DNA from: Burkholderia sp. Ac-20365
GTDB taxonomy: Bacteria > Pseudomonadota > Gammaproteobacteria > Burkholderiales > Burkholderiaceae
Assembly: GCF_017104715.1 (NCBI RefSeq)
Contig: NZ_JAAGPI010000003.1
Coordinates: 62,001 to 126,000 of the forward strand
Direction: 5' to 3'
DNA: 64,000 nt
Position 1 is the stretch's first letter; each line of letters opens with the position of its first letter. The notes beneath the pieces were generated by a model that saw nothing but the letters and a program-made list of their open reading frames with translations, was not told the origin of the DNA and did not search any database. Shown in pieces: positions 25,947 through 35,232 of the stretch. The translations under genes were made by a program, and so were the position numbers.

Positions 25947-26981
25947 ATGAGCAAGAAGATTTACGTGTCCGACGTCACGCTGCGCGATGGCAGTCACGCC
26001 ATCCGTCATCAGTACAGCGTGGAGCAGGTCAGGACGATCGCCAGGGCGCTGGACGAGGCTGGCGTCCACTCAATCGAAGTCGCGCATGGCGACGGTTTGC
26101 AGGGGTCGAGCTTCAACTACGGTTTTGGCGCGCACACTGATCTCGAATGGATCGAGGCCGTTGCCGGCGTCGTGAAGCAGGCGAAGATCGCCACACTTCT
26201 GCTGCCGGGCATCGGCACCGTCCACGACCTGAAGGAAGCTTACGCCGCGGGCGCGCGTGTAGTCCGGGTGGCGACGCACTGCACGGAGGCGGATGTCGCG
26301 AAGCAGCACATCGAGACCGCGCGTGCCCTCGGCATGGACACGGTAGGCTTCCTGATGATGAGTCACATGACTGCGCCGGCGAAGCTGGCCGAGCAGGCCA
26401 GACTGATGGAGCGCTATGGGGCGACCTGTGTCTACGTGGTCGATTCCGGCGGCGCGCTCGGCATGGAGGATGTCCGTCATCGGGTTCGCGCGTTGAAGGA
26501 CGTGCTCGACGCCAACACGGAAGTGGGCATTCATGCGCATCACAATCTGTCGCTCGGCGTCGCGAACTCGATCGTTGCCGTGGAGGAAGGTTGCGACCGG
26601 GTCGATGCGAGCCTGGCCGGAATGGGTGCGGGCGCGGGTAACGCGCCACTGGAAGTCTTCATTGCCGCCGCCGACCGATTGGGCTGGGACCACGGCTGCG
26701 ACCTGTTCGGGCTGATGGATGCCGCCGACGACATTGTCCGGCCGCTGCAAGACCGGCCCGTGCGCGTCGACCGCGAAACGCTGGCACTGGGCTACGCTGG
26801 CGTGTATTCCAGTTTTCTCCGGCATGCCGAGGCGGCCGCAGCGAAGTACGGAATCAAATCTGTCGACATCCTGGTAGAACTCGGCAAACGTCGCATGGTG
26901 GGCGGTCAGGAGGACATGATCGTCGATGTTGCGCTTGACCTCTTGCACAGACGCGCGAGCGCGGAGACCTGCACCTCATGA
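25947..26981 (+). CDS. mhpE: 4-hydroxy-2-oxovalerate aldolase
   Basis: 344 residues. Cleaves 4-hydroxy-2-oxovalerate to pyruvate and acetaldehyde. [15 protein letters not shown] (Arg and Asp of the DRE-TIM family), [25 protein letters not shown] and the metal-binding [14 protein letters not shown] are all present. AAGGAG before ATG 25947; a TTG at 25932 is an unlikely alternative. Last gene of the operon. Its final 6 nt overlap the end of the LysR gene on the other strand. Confidence 0.96.
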   Translation: MSKKIYVSDVTLRDGSHAIRHQYSVEQVRTIARALDEAGVHSIEVAHGDGLQGSSFNYGFGAHTDLEWIEAVAGVVKQAKIATLLLPGIGTVHDLKEAYAAGARVVRVATHCTEADVAKQHIETARALGMDTVGFLMMSHMTAPAKLAEQARLMERYGATCVYVVDSGGALGMEDVRHRVRALKDVLDANTEVGIHAHHNLSLGVANSIVAVEEGCDRVDASLAGMGAGAGNAPLEVFIAAADRLGWDHGCDLFGLMDAADDIVRPLQDRPVRVDRETLALGYAGVYSSFLRHAEAAAAKYGIKSVDILVELGKRRMVGGQEDMIVDVALDLLHRRASAETCTS

Positions 26982-27938
26982 CCGCGTGTTGCGACGGCGC
27001 GTGCTCGCGGGAGGCGTCCCTGTCGTCGTAACCTGCGGTTCGGCGGGTGCACTGTTCTGCGTCAACTTCCGGATCAGGTTGATGACTGTGCGGCTCGCGT
27101 GCGTTAGCGGCCGCTGGGTGCTGGTGGCCAGCACCAATGTTCGTGTCAGTACGGGGTCGACGATGCGGCTGACCCCGACCCGCCCGAGTCGAACGTCGAC
27201 TTCCACGGCTTGCCGGGTGAGGATCGTGTACGCGGCGCCATTGGCGACGACCTCGCGCATGGCCGTGAGCGAATCGACCTCGATCTGGGTGTTCAGGGAT
27301 ACGCCCACCTTCTTCGCCTCGTCCAGCAGCATCATGTGAAACCCGTCGGGCGCGCCGGGCAGCACGAGCGGCAGAGCGGCGGCATGTGCGAAGCGGCAGC
27401 TCGGCTCGGCGATGTTGGGGTCCCCTGCAGGGGCAACCAGGTAGAGCTCGTCGGTAGCGAGCGGTTCGTCCGTCTTGTGGAGACGGTCGCCATATCGCGA
27501 GAAGACACCCACATCCGTGCGGCCAGTCGCGAGCGCGTCTTCGATATTGCCCGCGAAGCCTTCCATCAATCGCAGTTCGATCTTCGGAAAGTCGGCGCGC
27601 ACCTGCCGGAAAAGCGGACCAACGATGTGCTGCGTGATGGACGCCTGCAGCGCCAGCCTGACTGGCCCGCTGGGCACATCTGCGCGATCCCTGATTTCGC
27701 TTCTCAGAAGTTCGAATTCGCCTAGCAGCGACTTCACTCGCGGCATGATGGATTGTCCGAATTCCGTCAGCATCACACCCCGGCCAGTGCGATAGAACAG
27801 CTTGGCGCCGAATTCGCTTTCGAGCGTCGCGATGAGCTTGCTGAGGGCAGACTGGGCGATGCCCCGCGATGCACAGACCTTGCTGAGGCTGCCTGCCTCG
27901 ACGATGTCGGAAAACAGTTGCAGGTGCTTGATGTCCAT
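26976..27938 (-). CDS. LysR-family transcriptional regulator, convergent to the catabolic operon
   Basis: 320 residues. Winged [43 protein letters not shown], with the substrate-binding half after it ([32 protein letters not shown], a CbbR/NAC-like pattern). The C-terminus carries a basic, low-complexity tail of about 25 residues. The frame is open up to 28256, but ATG 27938 starts the domain exactly as usual. Most LysR genes are divergent from their target; this one converges on, and overlaps by 6 nt, the end of mhpE. It is still the best candidate for the regulator of the operon. Confidence 0.9.
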   Translation of the reverse strand: MDIKHLQLFSDIVEAGSLSKVCASRGIAQSALSKLIATLESEFGAKLFYRTGRGVMLTEFGQSIMPRVKSLLGEFELLRSEIRDRADVPSGPVRLALQASITQHIVGPLFRQVRADFPKIELRLMEGFAGNIEDALATGRTDVGVFSRYGDRLHKTDEPLATDELYLVAPAGDPNIAEPSCRFAHAAALPLVLPGAPDGFHMMLLDEAKKVGVSLNTQIEVDSLTAMREVVANGAAYTILTRQAVEVDVRLGRVGVSRIVDPVLTRTLVLATSTQRPLTHASRTVINLIRKLTQNSAPAEPQVTTTGTPPASTRRRNTRS

Positions 27939-28258
27939 CGTCAGTACGTGTGAGGAAGAGGGAACCTGGCAACTTCGACGATCTGTTGTCGCCATAGGCT
28001 TCGGGCTAACGCCAGGAAGATTGTAACGAAGTTGACGTACAGCCACGCCGTCAATGACGTAGACAAGCACCTCCGGCACACGCGGGTGTGCGGCCGCGAG
28101 CTCGTCAACGCTTTCGTTGAGAGACAAGCAGGATATTGGCTGGGTGCGTATGACCGCGTGGGTGGGTCGAACGCGGTGAAATCCGCCACGAGCGTTGTTA
28201 CGGCCGATCACAATCCGAGGCCATTGCAGCCGCGTCCTTTCCGGGCCTGAATGCACTG

Positions 28259-28531
28259 CTACCCAGGAAACCCTTCTTTTATGGCATCCCGTGCACGCTG
28301 TTCACAATCGGAAAGCGCAGCCTGAAATGTGCCGAACAGGTCCCCGAGGCCTACCGGGTAGGCTGTAGCTGTTCCCGACACCGGGCCTCCGTCAAGCCTG
28401 GTAATGACTGCACCCGCACGATAACCCTCGAGCACATTGACCTGCAGTGGGCGGGGTCGCCACTCCTCCTGAGCATCGGCTATTACCACATACGGTGGCA
28501 CTTCAATTTCGCTATGCAGATCAGAGGACAT
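28259..28531 (-). CDS. Small hypothetical protein
   Basis: 90 residues, acidic, with GYRAGAVITRLDGGPVSGTA in the middle and a helical end (FGTFQAALSDCEQRARDAIKEG). No signal peptide. Its layout (short strand pair, then FxxxxxA----ARDAI helix) is like that of small Burkholderia proteins of unknown function, including the one at 62279-62521, although similarity by eye is weak. Ribosome binding site not evident. Confidence 0.5.
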   Translation of the reverse strand: MSSDLHSEIEVPPYVVIADAQEEWRPRPLQVNVLEGYRAGAVITRLDGGPVSGTATAYPVGLGDLFGTFQAALSDCEQRARDAIKEGFPG

Positions 28532-28771
28532 GGGGGCGCCAAAGTGTACTCAACTGGAAGATCCTACAGAACGTCCAAAGGCTCTCTCTGTGCGGAACCT
28601 ATCTCTGCATAAAGGTAAGGGCGCCGCAGTTGCGGAATCTTGCATGAAGAGAAATCACAGTCCCGGAGGTATGTGCGCTTTCTTCATACAGCACTTGTGG
28701 CACCCTGGTCCATAGGATTTTGTCGAGCGGGCAATGCAGGGGATCGAGCACAGGCGCTTCCGGCGGAAAGT

Positions 28772-28798
28772 TAAAGTTTTCTTCCCAGAATCCGATAT
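28772..28798 (+). promoter_or_regulatory. FliA (sigma-28) type promoter of the chemoreceptor gene
   Basis: TAAAGTTT, 11 nt, then TCCGATAT, against the known consensus TAAAGTTT-N11-GCCGATAA. It lies 53 nt before the chemoreceptor ATG. Chemoreceptor genes are common FliA targets. Confidence 0.75.
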
Positions 28799-28851
28799 AT
28801 GTACCAGATAGTTAATTTTTCCTGTTTCCGCGCCAGGTGTGCCCCGACTAA

Positions 28852-30387
28852 ATGAAAGTCTCGACCAAGCTCCTTACTCTTGTCAGCGCCGCGCTGGTGG
28901 GCGTTATCTGTGTCGCTGCAGTTGCCCTTTCGCAACTTGACCGCGCGCTCATCGACAGCCGGAAAGCGCAGATCAGCACGCTGCTGACGAAGGCCGAGCA
29001 TCTGACCCTGTACTACCAGTCCCTGGAGACGAGCGGCAAGATGACTCGCGCTGACGCGCAAACTGCCGCGAAAACAGCGTTAAGCCAGCTCAACGCGGAT
29101 AGCAAAAGCTATTACTGGGTGACCGACACGGACAGCATCAATCTGGTCCATCCCAACCCGCGCCTGATCGGCACCAAGACGGGCGGCAATAAAACGACGG
29201 ACGGCAATCTGACCGACACCCAGGCATATAAGCAAGGTCTGGCGAGTAACCATATTGCGCTCGTCGACGTGCTGATCAAACGCACTCAGGATGGTCCGCT
29301 CGAGGCGAAGCTTCAAGGAGTGGTCGACATCCCGGCTTGGGGATGGTGGATCGGCACGGGATTTTTCTACGACGACATCGACGCTGCCTACTGGAAGCTT
29401 GCGAAGACACTGATAGGTATCTCTCTCGTGATCCTGGTTTCCGTTGGGACGATGGCCTGGTTTATGACGCGAGGCGTTTATCGAGCACTTGGCGGCGAAC
29501 CGTCCGATGCCGCGGCGTTTGCTGCGCAGATTGCCGCGGGAAACCTCGCGTCGGATATCCGGCTCGCACCCTCGGATCGTTCAAGCCTGCTCTATGCGTT
29601 GGCTGAAATGCGCCTGAAACTCAGCGATATGGTGCGAGACATTCAACGTTCGAGCGATTCGATTGCAACCGGTTCGGGCGAAATCGCGCAAGGCAACACT
29701 GACTTGTCGCAACGTACCGAAGAGCAGGCGGCATCGTTGGAAGAAACTGCGGCGAGCATGGAGCAGTTGACGGCCACCGTAAAGCAGAACGCCGACAACG
29801 CAAGGCAGGCAAGCGAACTGGCCGTCCTTGCGTCTGATGCGACCGGGCGCGGCGGGGAGGCGGTCGATGAAGTTATCGGCACCATGCAAGAGATTGCAGA
29901 GCAATCGCGCAAGATCGGCGAGATCATCGGCGTGATCGAAGGCATCGCATTCCAGACAAACATTCTTGCATTGAACGCGGCCGTCGAAGCCGCGCGCGCG
30001 GGCGAGGAAGGACGCGGTTTCGCCGTCGTCGCCGGCGAAGTGCGCACGCTGGCGCAACGCAGCGCGTCAGCGGCCAGGGACATCAAGGAACTCATAGGCT
30101 CATCGGTGGCACGCGTGAACGATGGTACGAGCCAGGTCGCAATCGCAGGAGAACGCATGAGCGAGATCGTCCAGTCCATCAGGCGTGTCAGCGGCATCAT
30201 GGGGGAGATTGCATCCGCGTCCGTCGAGCAGAGCACAGGTATCGAGCAGGTGAATCGCGCTGTTTCGCAGATGGATGAAGTGACCCAGCAGAACGCTGCA
30301 CTGGTCGAAGAGGCCGCTGCGGCCGCTGCGTCGCTCGATGAGCAAGCCGCAAAGTTGCGGGCCACGGTGGGAATATTCCAGCTTTAA
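28852..30387 (+). CDS. Methyl-accepting chemotaxis protein with single Cache sensor
   Basis: 511 residues. Membrane segment at about 7-28, a periplasmic sensor of about 155 residues ([30 protein letters not shown] is the sCache_2 signature), a second membrane segment near 190-210, HAMP, then the signalling coiled coil with the hairpin tip [32 protein letters not shown] (from residue 363). sCache_2 sensors commonly bind small carboxylates. It ends GIFQL, without the pentapeptide that tethers CheR. A FliA-like promoter lies upstream, so expression with the flagellar regulon is likely. The gene stands alone; the taxis ligand is unknown, but the organic acid operon is just upstream. Confidence 0.95.
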   Translation: MKVSTKLLTLVSAALVGVICVAAVALSQLDRALIDSRKAQISTLLTKAEHLTLYYQSLETSGKMTRADAQTAAKTALSQLNADSKSYYWVTDTDSINLVHPNPRLIGTKTGGNKTTDGNLTDTQAYKQGLASNHIALVDVLIKRTQDGPLEAKLQGVVDIPAWGWWIGTGFFYDDIDAAYWKLAKTLIGISLVILVSVGTMAWFMTRGVYRALGGEPSDAAAFAAQIAAGNLASDIRLAPSDRSSLLYALAEMRLKLSDMVRDIQRSSDSIATGSGEIAQGNTDLSQRTEEQAASLEETAASMEQLTATVKQNADNARQASELAVLASDATGRGGEAVDEVIGTMQEIAEQSRKIGEIIGVIEGIAFQTNILALNAAVEAARAGEEGRGFAVVAGEVRTLAQRSASAARDIKELIGSSVARVNDGTSQVAIAGERMSEIVQSIRRVSGIMGEIASASVEQSTGIEQVNRAVSQMDEVTQQNAALVEEAAAAAASLDEQAAKLRATVGIFQL

Positions 30388-30504
30388 AAGAGACGGCTCC
30401 GTTTTCCTTCGCCGCTGGCAGAACGGAAAATCCACGTTACCTGAACCGATCCGTGGTTCAATCGGGGTACCATGTGGGACGAAGCAGAGGAGCCCATCAC
30501 GACT

Positions 30505-31167
30505 ATGAGCAGCGAGTTCCGAATCCTCTTTGTTGGCAACAGCTACACAACGAGAAACGATATGCCAAAGATGCTTGCCAGACTCCTTCAGGCAAGCATT
30601 CCCGGTATGCAGGTGGAAGCGGATGTACTCGCGTTCGGCGGAGCTTCGCTTGCGGCACATTGGAACCGAGGCGAAGTCCAAAAGCGTCTGGCTGCCCAGA
30701 AATGGAATGCGGTCGTGTTGCAGGACCAAAGCACTCGTCCGCTTCGTGCATTGAAAAGCATGCAAGAGTATGCGCGAAGATTCGTCGATGAGATTCAAAT
30801 CTCCGGTGCGAAGCCATATTTGTACATGACCTGGGCTCGAAAGAATGACCCGGAGTCGCAGGCAAAATTCGTTACGGCATTTCAGGGGTTGGCTAAGGTG
30901 ACCGGGGCCAAAGTTATCCCGGTCGGTCTGGCCTGGGATCAGTTTCGCAGACTCCGACCTGAAATCGACCTGTACGAAGCCGATGGAAGTCATCCGTCAG
31001 TGATAGGGTCATATTTAGCGGCGTGCACTCACTTTTTCTCTTTGACCGACATTGAGGAAGTCTCAGATAGGTCAGCCGAAAATGCATTGAGTGCTGTCGA
31101 CCTGAATTTACTTCATGAAGTCTGTAGGACGACCGCAAGAGCTGATATCACATTCCGCTCAAGTTAG
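30505..31167 (+). CDS. SGNH-like hydrolase (DUF4886-like)
   Basis: 220 residues. RILFVGNSYTTRNDMP replaces the GDS motif of SGNH esterases with GNSY, VVLQDQSTRP corresponds to the block with the second oxyanion residue, and YEADGSHPSVIGSYLAA near the end gives the catalytic Asp-x-x-His. Cytoplasmic: no signal peptide. Possible esterase or acetylhydrolase; substrate unknown. ATG 30472 and ATG 30505 are both possible; 30505 follows GAGGAG at a somewhat long distance and starts just before the first strand. Confidence 0.75.
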   Translation: MSSEFRILFVGNSYTTRNDMPKMLARLLQASIPGMQVEADVLAFGGASLAAHWNRGEVQKRLAAQKWNAVVLQDQSTRPLRALKSMQEYARRFVDEIQISGAKPYLYMTWARKNDPESQAKFVTAFQGLAKVTGAKVIPVGLAWDQFRRLRPEIDLYEADGSHPSVIGSYLAACTHFFSLTDIEEVSDRSAENALSAVDLNLLHEVCRTTARADITFRSS

Positions 31168-31196
31168 TCGAGCCCTGCTGCAGACTGGTTGCGACA

Positions 31197-32396
31197 TCAT
31201 CGCAACGTACGACGCTTCTGCAATTCCATCACGAGCAACGTAAGCACACAGAAAATCGCACCCGCGTGAAACGTCGTGCTGGCGCCCACGCGATCCCAAA
31301 GCACGCCGGCGAACGCACTCGCGATCAGCATCGCCAGTCCGCTCATCAGGTTGAAGAACCCGAAAGCCGTGCCGCGCAGGTCCGATGGCGATGCGTTGGC
31401 CACCATCGTCGCGAGCAAACCTTGCGTCATGCCCATATGCAGTCCCCATAGCGCCACGCCGATCAGTACCGTGATCCAGTGCGCGTCATACGCGAGCACG
31501 ACATCCGACGCGATCAGCACGACGAGTCCCACAGCAAGCAGGCGAAGATGGCTGACTGTGTCGGCCATTTTTCCAAACGGATACGCCGATGCGAAATACA
31601 CAACGTTCATCGCCACCATCACGAGCGGCACGAGCGCGACGGGTATGCCGGATTGCATGGCGCGCAGGACGAGAAACGCTTCGCTGAACCGCGCGAGTGA
31701 AAAGAGCGCACCAGTTCCGGCAACCCACCAATACGCACGACCGAGCTTCTTCAGATTGTGCAACGCGAGCGGATTGCGCCTTGTCGCGTCGTGTCGACGT
31801 GCTGGCTCGCGGATGCCGATCGCCAGCAGCATCACGGCGATCACGCCAGGCACGACCGCGACCCAGAAGACCTTGCGGAAATCGTCGGCCCACAGCAGCA
31901 TCAATCCGACCGCTATCAGCGGACCGGCGAACGCGCCGATCGTATCGAGCGACTGACGCAGCCCATAGGCCGCGCCACGCAGGCCGACGGGCGTGATATC
32001 GGCGACCAGTGCGTCACGTGGCGCGCCACGGATACCTTTGCCGATCCGATCTCCCACGCGCGCGGCGAAGACCATGCCCGCGGTCGGCGCGATGGCGAAG
32101 AATGGCTTGCTCAGCGCGCCGATTCCGTAGCCGATGACCGCCAGCCACTTGCGATTGCCGAGGTAATCGCTCAGTGCGCCCGAGAACATTTTGACGATTG
32201 GCGTGGTGGCTTCTGCGATGCCTTCGATGACGCCTATCGTGGTCGCACTCGCGCCGAGTCCGGCCGCAAGAAACATGGGCAACAGGCTATGGATCATTTC
32301 CGACGAGATGTCCATGAACATGCTGACAAAGCCGAGTATCCAGATTCCCGCGGGGATCCGTCTGAGCGTTGCGTACGATGAGGTGTCGGTTTGCAT
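31197..32396 (-). CDS. MFS transporter
   Basis: 399 residues, twelve predicted membrane segments. [69 protein letters not shown] is the start of a drug-efflux-like MFS branch, and RVGDRIGKGIRGAPRDALVADITP is its loop 4-5 motif. The end is LLVMELQKRRTLR. Substrate unknown; homologs are annotated as multidrug or sugar-phosphate carriers. Single gene, convergent with the SGNH hydrolase gene; a 7-bp hairpin (GTTGCGA/TCGCAAC, no T run) lies at the junction near 31186-31204. Confidence 0.9.
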   Translation of the reverse strand: MQTDTSSYATLRRIPAGIWILGFVSMFMDISSEMIHSLLPMFLAAGLGASATTIGVIEGIAEATTPIVKMFSGALSDYLGNRKWLAVIGYGIGALSKPFFAIAPTAGMVFAARVGDRIGKGIRGAPRDALVADITPVGLRGAAYGLRQSLDTIGAFAGPLIAVGLMLLWADDFRKVFWVAVVPGVIAVMLLAIGIREPARRHDATRRNPLALHNLKKLGRAYWWVAGTGALFSLARFSEAFLVLRAMQSGIPVALVPLVMVAMNVVYFASAYPFGKMADTVSHLRLLAVGLVVLIASDVVLAYDAHWITVLIGVALWGLHMGMTQGLLATMVANASPSDLRGTAFGFFNLMSGLAMLIASAFAGVLWDRVGASTTFHAGAIFCVLTLLVMELQKRRTLR

Positions 32397-32557
32397 CGCG
32401 TGTCGTTAGCGGTTGATTCAAGCGTGGCTTACCTCCGCGGACGGCGGCAATTCCGTCAGCAGAATTTACTGGAATTTCGTGGCAATGGCCTATAGCTCGC
32501 CGCTGATACAGCACTCACGTGCCGACCAGCTCTCTGGGTGCCTCTGCACGCCAGCAG

Positions 32558-32746
32558 CTAGCGTCGTCCGCTGCGGCCCCATACGTATCGTACCCACCGC
32601 TGCCATCGACTTTTAGGCGCGGTCGGGTTGCGCGCGGGCGGTGCCTCACGGTCACGCTGGACGGATTTCCGGCCCTGTTCGTGGCTCTGCCGCGGCGTCA
32701 TGCTACCAGGGCTCTTCGGCTTGCCGGGATCGGAATCTTGTGTCAT
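32558..32746 (-). CDS. Small basic Pro/Arg-rich hypothetical protein
   Basis: 62 residues, strongly basic (ends SRWQRWVRYVWGRSGRR). Follows the beta-propeller gene at 35 nt on the same strand. Only weak support: a GTG start at 32785 overlapping the upstream stop codon is possible, and the ribosome binding site of ATG 32746 is not strong. Could be spurious. Confidence 0.3.
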   Translation of the reverse strand: MTQDSDPGKPKSPGSMTPRQSHEQGRKSVQRDREAPPARNPTAPKSRWQRWVRYVWGRSGRR

Positions 32747-32781
32747 GGCGTTGCCCGGAGACGGTAGCGGTAGCAGGGGCG

Positions 32782-33870
32782 TCACTTACTGCCGCCAACC
32801 GCTGCGCTGGACCGATAGCGCAGCAAGTGATCCGTGCCAGACTCGGACAGCCAGACTTCTCCTGGCCGGCCCATCATCTGCCGTACGTTTGCGTGTGCGC
32901 GCGGCAGCGCAAACATCTCGAATCGTTCCGTGCGTGGATCGAAGCGCACTAGCGCATTAGCGCTCCATTCGCTGAGCCAGACGATGTCTTTGTCGTCTAC
33001 GAATATCGCATACACATGAGGATCGGAGCCCGGCAGTTTCCATTCGCGCCAATGATGCGTCGCCGGGTCGAATACGCCCACCTTTCCTGCGTTCCACTCG
33101 CTGATCCAGACGCGTCCTTTTGAATCGGACCATACCCGTCGCGCTCCCTGTTCCGGTGTTGGCGGCTCGATGACTTGCGCTGCGCCGCTCACCGGATCGA
33201 TGCGGCCGAGGTAGCTGCCAGCCAATGAAGCGAAGTACAAGCTGCCGTCAGGAGTGACACAGATTCCATAGGCGCCCGGTCCGCGCGGCGCATTGAATAC
33301 GCGCATGCTGCCGCTTCCCGGATCAAGCTCACCATAGATTCCAGCTTGTCCGGTAAACCACAGGTGCCCGCGTTTGTCGAATACGGCCGTGTTGAGATTG
33401 GCGTTCTGTCGGTCTTTGGGCAACGGGAAGCGCGCGACGGCGAGCGTCTTCGAATCGACGCGTACGATCGCGTTCAGCCCGCCATCGGTAATCCATGCTG
33501 CGCCATCGGGACCGACGATCACGCCATGCGGCGCCGATCCGTTGCCGAGCGGGATCTGCGCCGTCTTGCCGCTGCGCGGGTCCAACCTTCCGGCTGCGCC
33601 TTGCGCCTGCGCGGTGTACCAGACGGCGCCGCCAGGCTCTGGCGCGACATCGTGCGGTGCGCTGCCGGAGGGCACGGCAAACGAGTCGAACGAAGGGGAT
33701 TGAGCCTGTACTGAACCTGTTGCCAACATGGCGCCAACAAGAACCGACGCGAAATGCCCGAAAAACCGGGATACGAAGTTTCTGTTCACCGTCGCCGACG
33801 CCGCTGCATTTGCGATGTGAATCACGTCCACCCCCGTAACCAGAATTGGCTTGCACACTGGTGCCAGCAT
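32782..33870 (-). CDS. Virginiamycin B lyase-like (Vgb) beta-propeller protein, exported
   Basis: 362 residues or slightly fewer. A signal peptide is seen inside the frame (FFGHFASVLVGAMLATGSVQAQ), which means the true start is probably downstream of ATG 33870, for example at one of the GTG codons near 33825-33790. The mature protein is built of six or seven repeats with G-D-PDGS-YFAS, RVWISEWNAGKVGVFDP and IVWLSEWSANALVRFDP, the pattern of streptogramin B lyase and SMP-30/NHL-like propellers. True Vgb linearises streptogramin B; chromosomal homologs often have other, unknown roles. Calling it a resistance gene would need activity data. Confidence 0.82.
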   Translation of the reverse strand: MLAPVCKPILVTGVDVIHIANAAASATVNRNFVSRFFGHFASVLVGAMLATGSVQAQSPSFDSFAVPSGSAPHDVAPEPGGAVWYTAQAQGAAGRLDPRSGKTAQIPLGNGSAPHGVIVGPDGAAWITDGGLNAIVRVDSKTLAVARFPLPKDRQNANLNTAVFDKRGHLWFTGQAGIYGELDPGSGSMRVFNAPRGPGAYGICVTPDGSLYFASLAGSYLGRIDPVSGAAQVIEPPTPEQGARRVWSDSKGRVWISEWNAGKVGVFDPATHHWREWKLPGSDPHVYAIFVDDKDIVWLSEWSANALVRFDPRTERFEMFALPRAHANVRQMMGRPGEVWLSESGTDHLLRYRSSAAVGGSK

Positions 33871-34115
33871 ATTGTGGCACTAACCGGAAGAATCCTCGGG
33901 ATGAGCGCAGACAAGACGTGTGGCAGGCATCTGGCTGCGAATACGAGGTGACTCGGCGGGCACAACGACGCAACACGAATTCTGTTCTACCTCGTACGCA
34001 CCCGTAGCCGTCTTATCAAGGCGAAGACGTGCATCGGCCAACAAGCGACTTTTGCCGTGATCGCAGGCTCGACGTTTGGGCTTTAGCGCAGATCGAGGTC
34101 GCGTTTGAGACCACA

Positions 34116-34556
34116 TTATTCTTCGGCCTCGCCCAACTCCTCGCTTTTGCGCCAGTAAGCGTAATTAAACAGCGCGTCCAGTTCTGTGAAATCGTGGAGG
34201 CCCAGGTCGTTCCGAACCTGTGCGGCCTTCTCGCAGAACGAAGCATAGATGTCTGGGCCGACGGTCTTTTTCGTTGGATTCGGTGGAAATCGCTGATGTT
34301 CGCCTTCCTCAATCCGGACACCGCATTTTGGTTCACCACGGCGAATTTATCGTTATCGATCGCGTGAAGGATCTCTGTGATTGCATTCACGCCCGCACGG
34401 TCGACATCCAGGAAGTGCTCGTGCAACAAACGATCGGCCTTCGACGAATCATCCGGAATGCTTTTGACGACGCTGGCTAATCCCATCGGAAATGAACCGG
34501 CGCTCTTCGCGATGACGTTCTTGCCTCGGTGCAGTCCGCCTGAATGGAAGCAACAA
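34116..34556 (-). pseudogene. Frameshifted gene of unknown family
   Basis: Two overlapping minus-strand frames each look like half a protein. The first reads ...GGLHRGKNVIAKSAG...SIPDDSSKADRLLHEHFLDVDRAGVNAITEIL... down to about 34330; the second continues with VRIEEGEHQRFPPNP, KKTVGPDIYASFCEKAAQV and ends LFNYAYWRKSEELGEAEE before TAA at 34116. The two parts change frame near 34260-34340, so one nucleotide was probably gained or lost. It begins next to the stop of the VIT-like gene. Family not recognised. A sequencing error cannot be excluded. Confidence 0.5.
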
Positions 34557-34557
34557 T

Positions 34558-35202
34558 TCAGCCTCCCAGTGCCATAATGATGGCAAGCAATGCGACGCCG
34601 ATTCCAGCCATTACTGCACCCGTGAGCAAGGGGCGCCCTCCCGTGTAGCGGCCGAGCGCATAACCGCCGATAAACAGCGTGACGATTGCCAGTAAGTTCG
34701 AGACACGCAACGCCAACACAATCTTGGAAATGAAGATGAATGGGACTACGACCGGAAACGTGGCCAGTACGACGAGCGCGAATACGCCGAATGCTGCGGC
34801 ATAGTCTTTCCCGCGAAGTCGGATGCCTGGCTCCTGTAACGTAAGCAGACCCTGGTGAAATGCATCAAGAGTCGCGGGCTGGACGATGGCCGCGAATAGA
34901 TTCGGGAGCGCATCTGTGATCAGCCGATGCGTTTTGGGCTTGTCTCGTGTTTCCCGCAGTTGCGCGAGCAACGTAGCTTTCCTGCGCCGCTCAGTCGCGG
35001 CGCGTATCAGATACATGACGGCATCGACGAGACCCCAGGCGAGGTTGCAGCCGAGCGCGGTGAACATCATGGTCCGGACTTCCTGGTGTCCTGCGGTGGC
35101 GACGCTGAGCGCACCTGAAAAAGAGAGTGCCATCAGCACACCAAAGACGATCTCACACACTCTGTCTATCGGATCAAGCAGGGGTTCGCGTTCATTCGAC
35201 AT
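34558..35202 (-). CDS. VIT/CCC1-like integral membrane protein
   Basis: 214 residues with five predicted membrane segments. PIDRVCEIVFGVLMALSFSGALSVATAG starts the protein like vacuolar iron transporter (VIT1/CCC1) relatives, and the last 70 residues contain the paired segments KIVLALRVSNLLAIVTLFIGGYALGRYTGGRP. True VIT proteins export Fe2+ or Mn2+; bacterial relatives of this length are mostly uncharacterised. AAGGAG 8 nt before ATG 35202 supports the start. Separated by 30 nt from the porin gene upstream on the same strand and may be cotranscribed with it. Confidence 0.75.
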   Translation of the reverse strand: MSNEREPLLDPIDRVCEIVFGVLMALSFSGALSVATAGHQEVRTMMFTALGCNLAWGLVDAVMYLIRAATERRRKATLLAQLRETRDKPKTHRLITDALPNLFAAIVQPATLDAFHQGLLTLQEPGIRLRGKDYAAAFGVFALVVLATFPVVVPFIFISKIVLALRVSNLLAIVTLFIGGYALGRYTGGRPLLTGAVMAGIGVALLAIIMALGG

Positions 35203-35232
35203 GGAAAGCACTCCTTCTTTTTCCTGCCTGCA

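Noticed and set aside
31186..31204. Hairpin GTTGCGA/TCGCAAC as a bidirectional terminator
   Set aside because: Stem is short and there is no T run on either side.
32782..33870. Streptogramin resistance function for the Vgb-like protein
   Set aside because: Propeller similarity alone does not prove lyase activity; exported chromosomal homologs often do something else.
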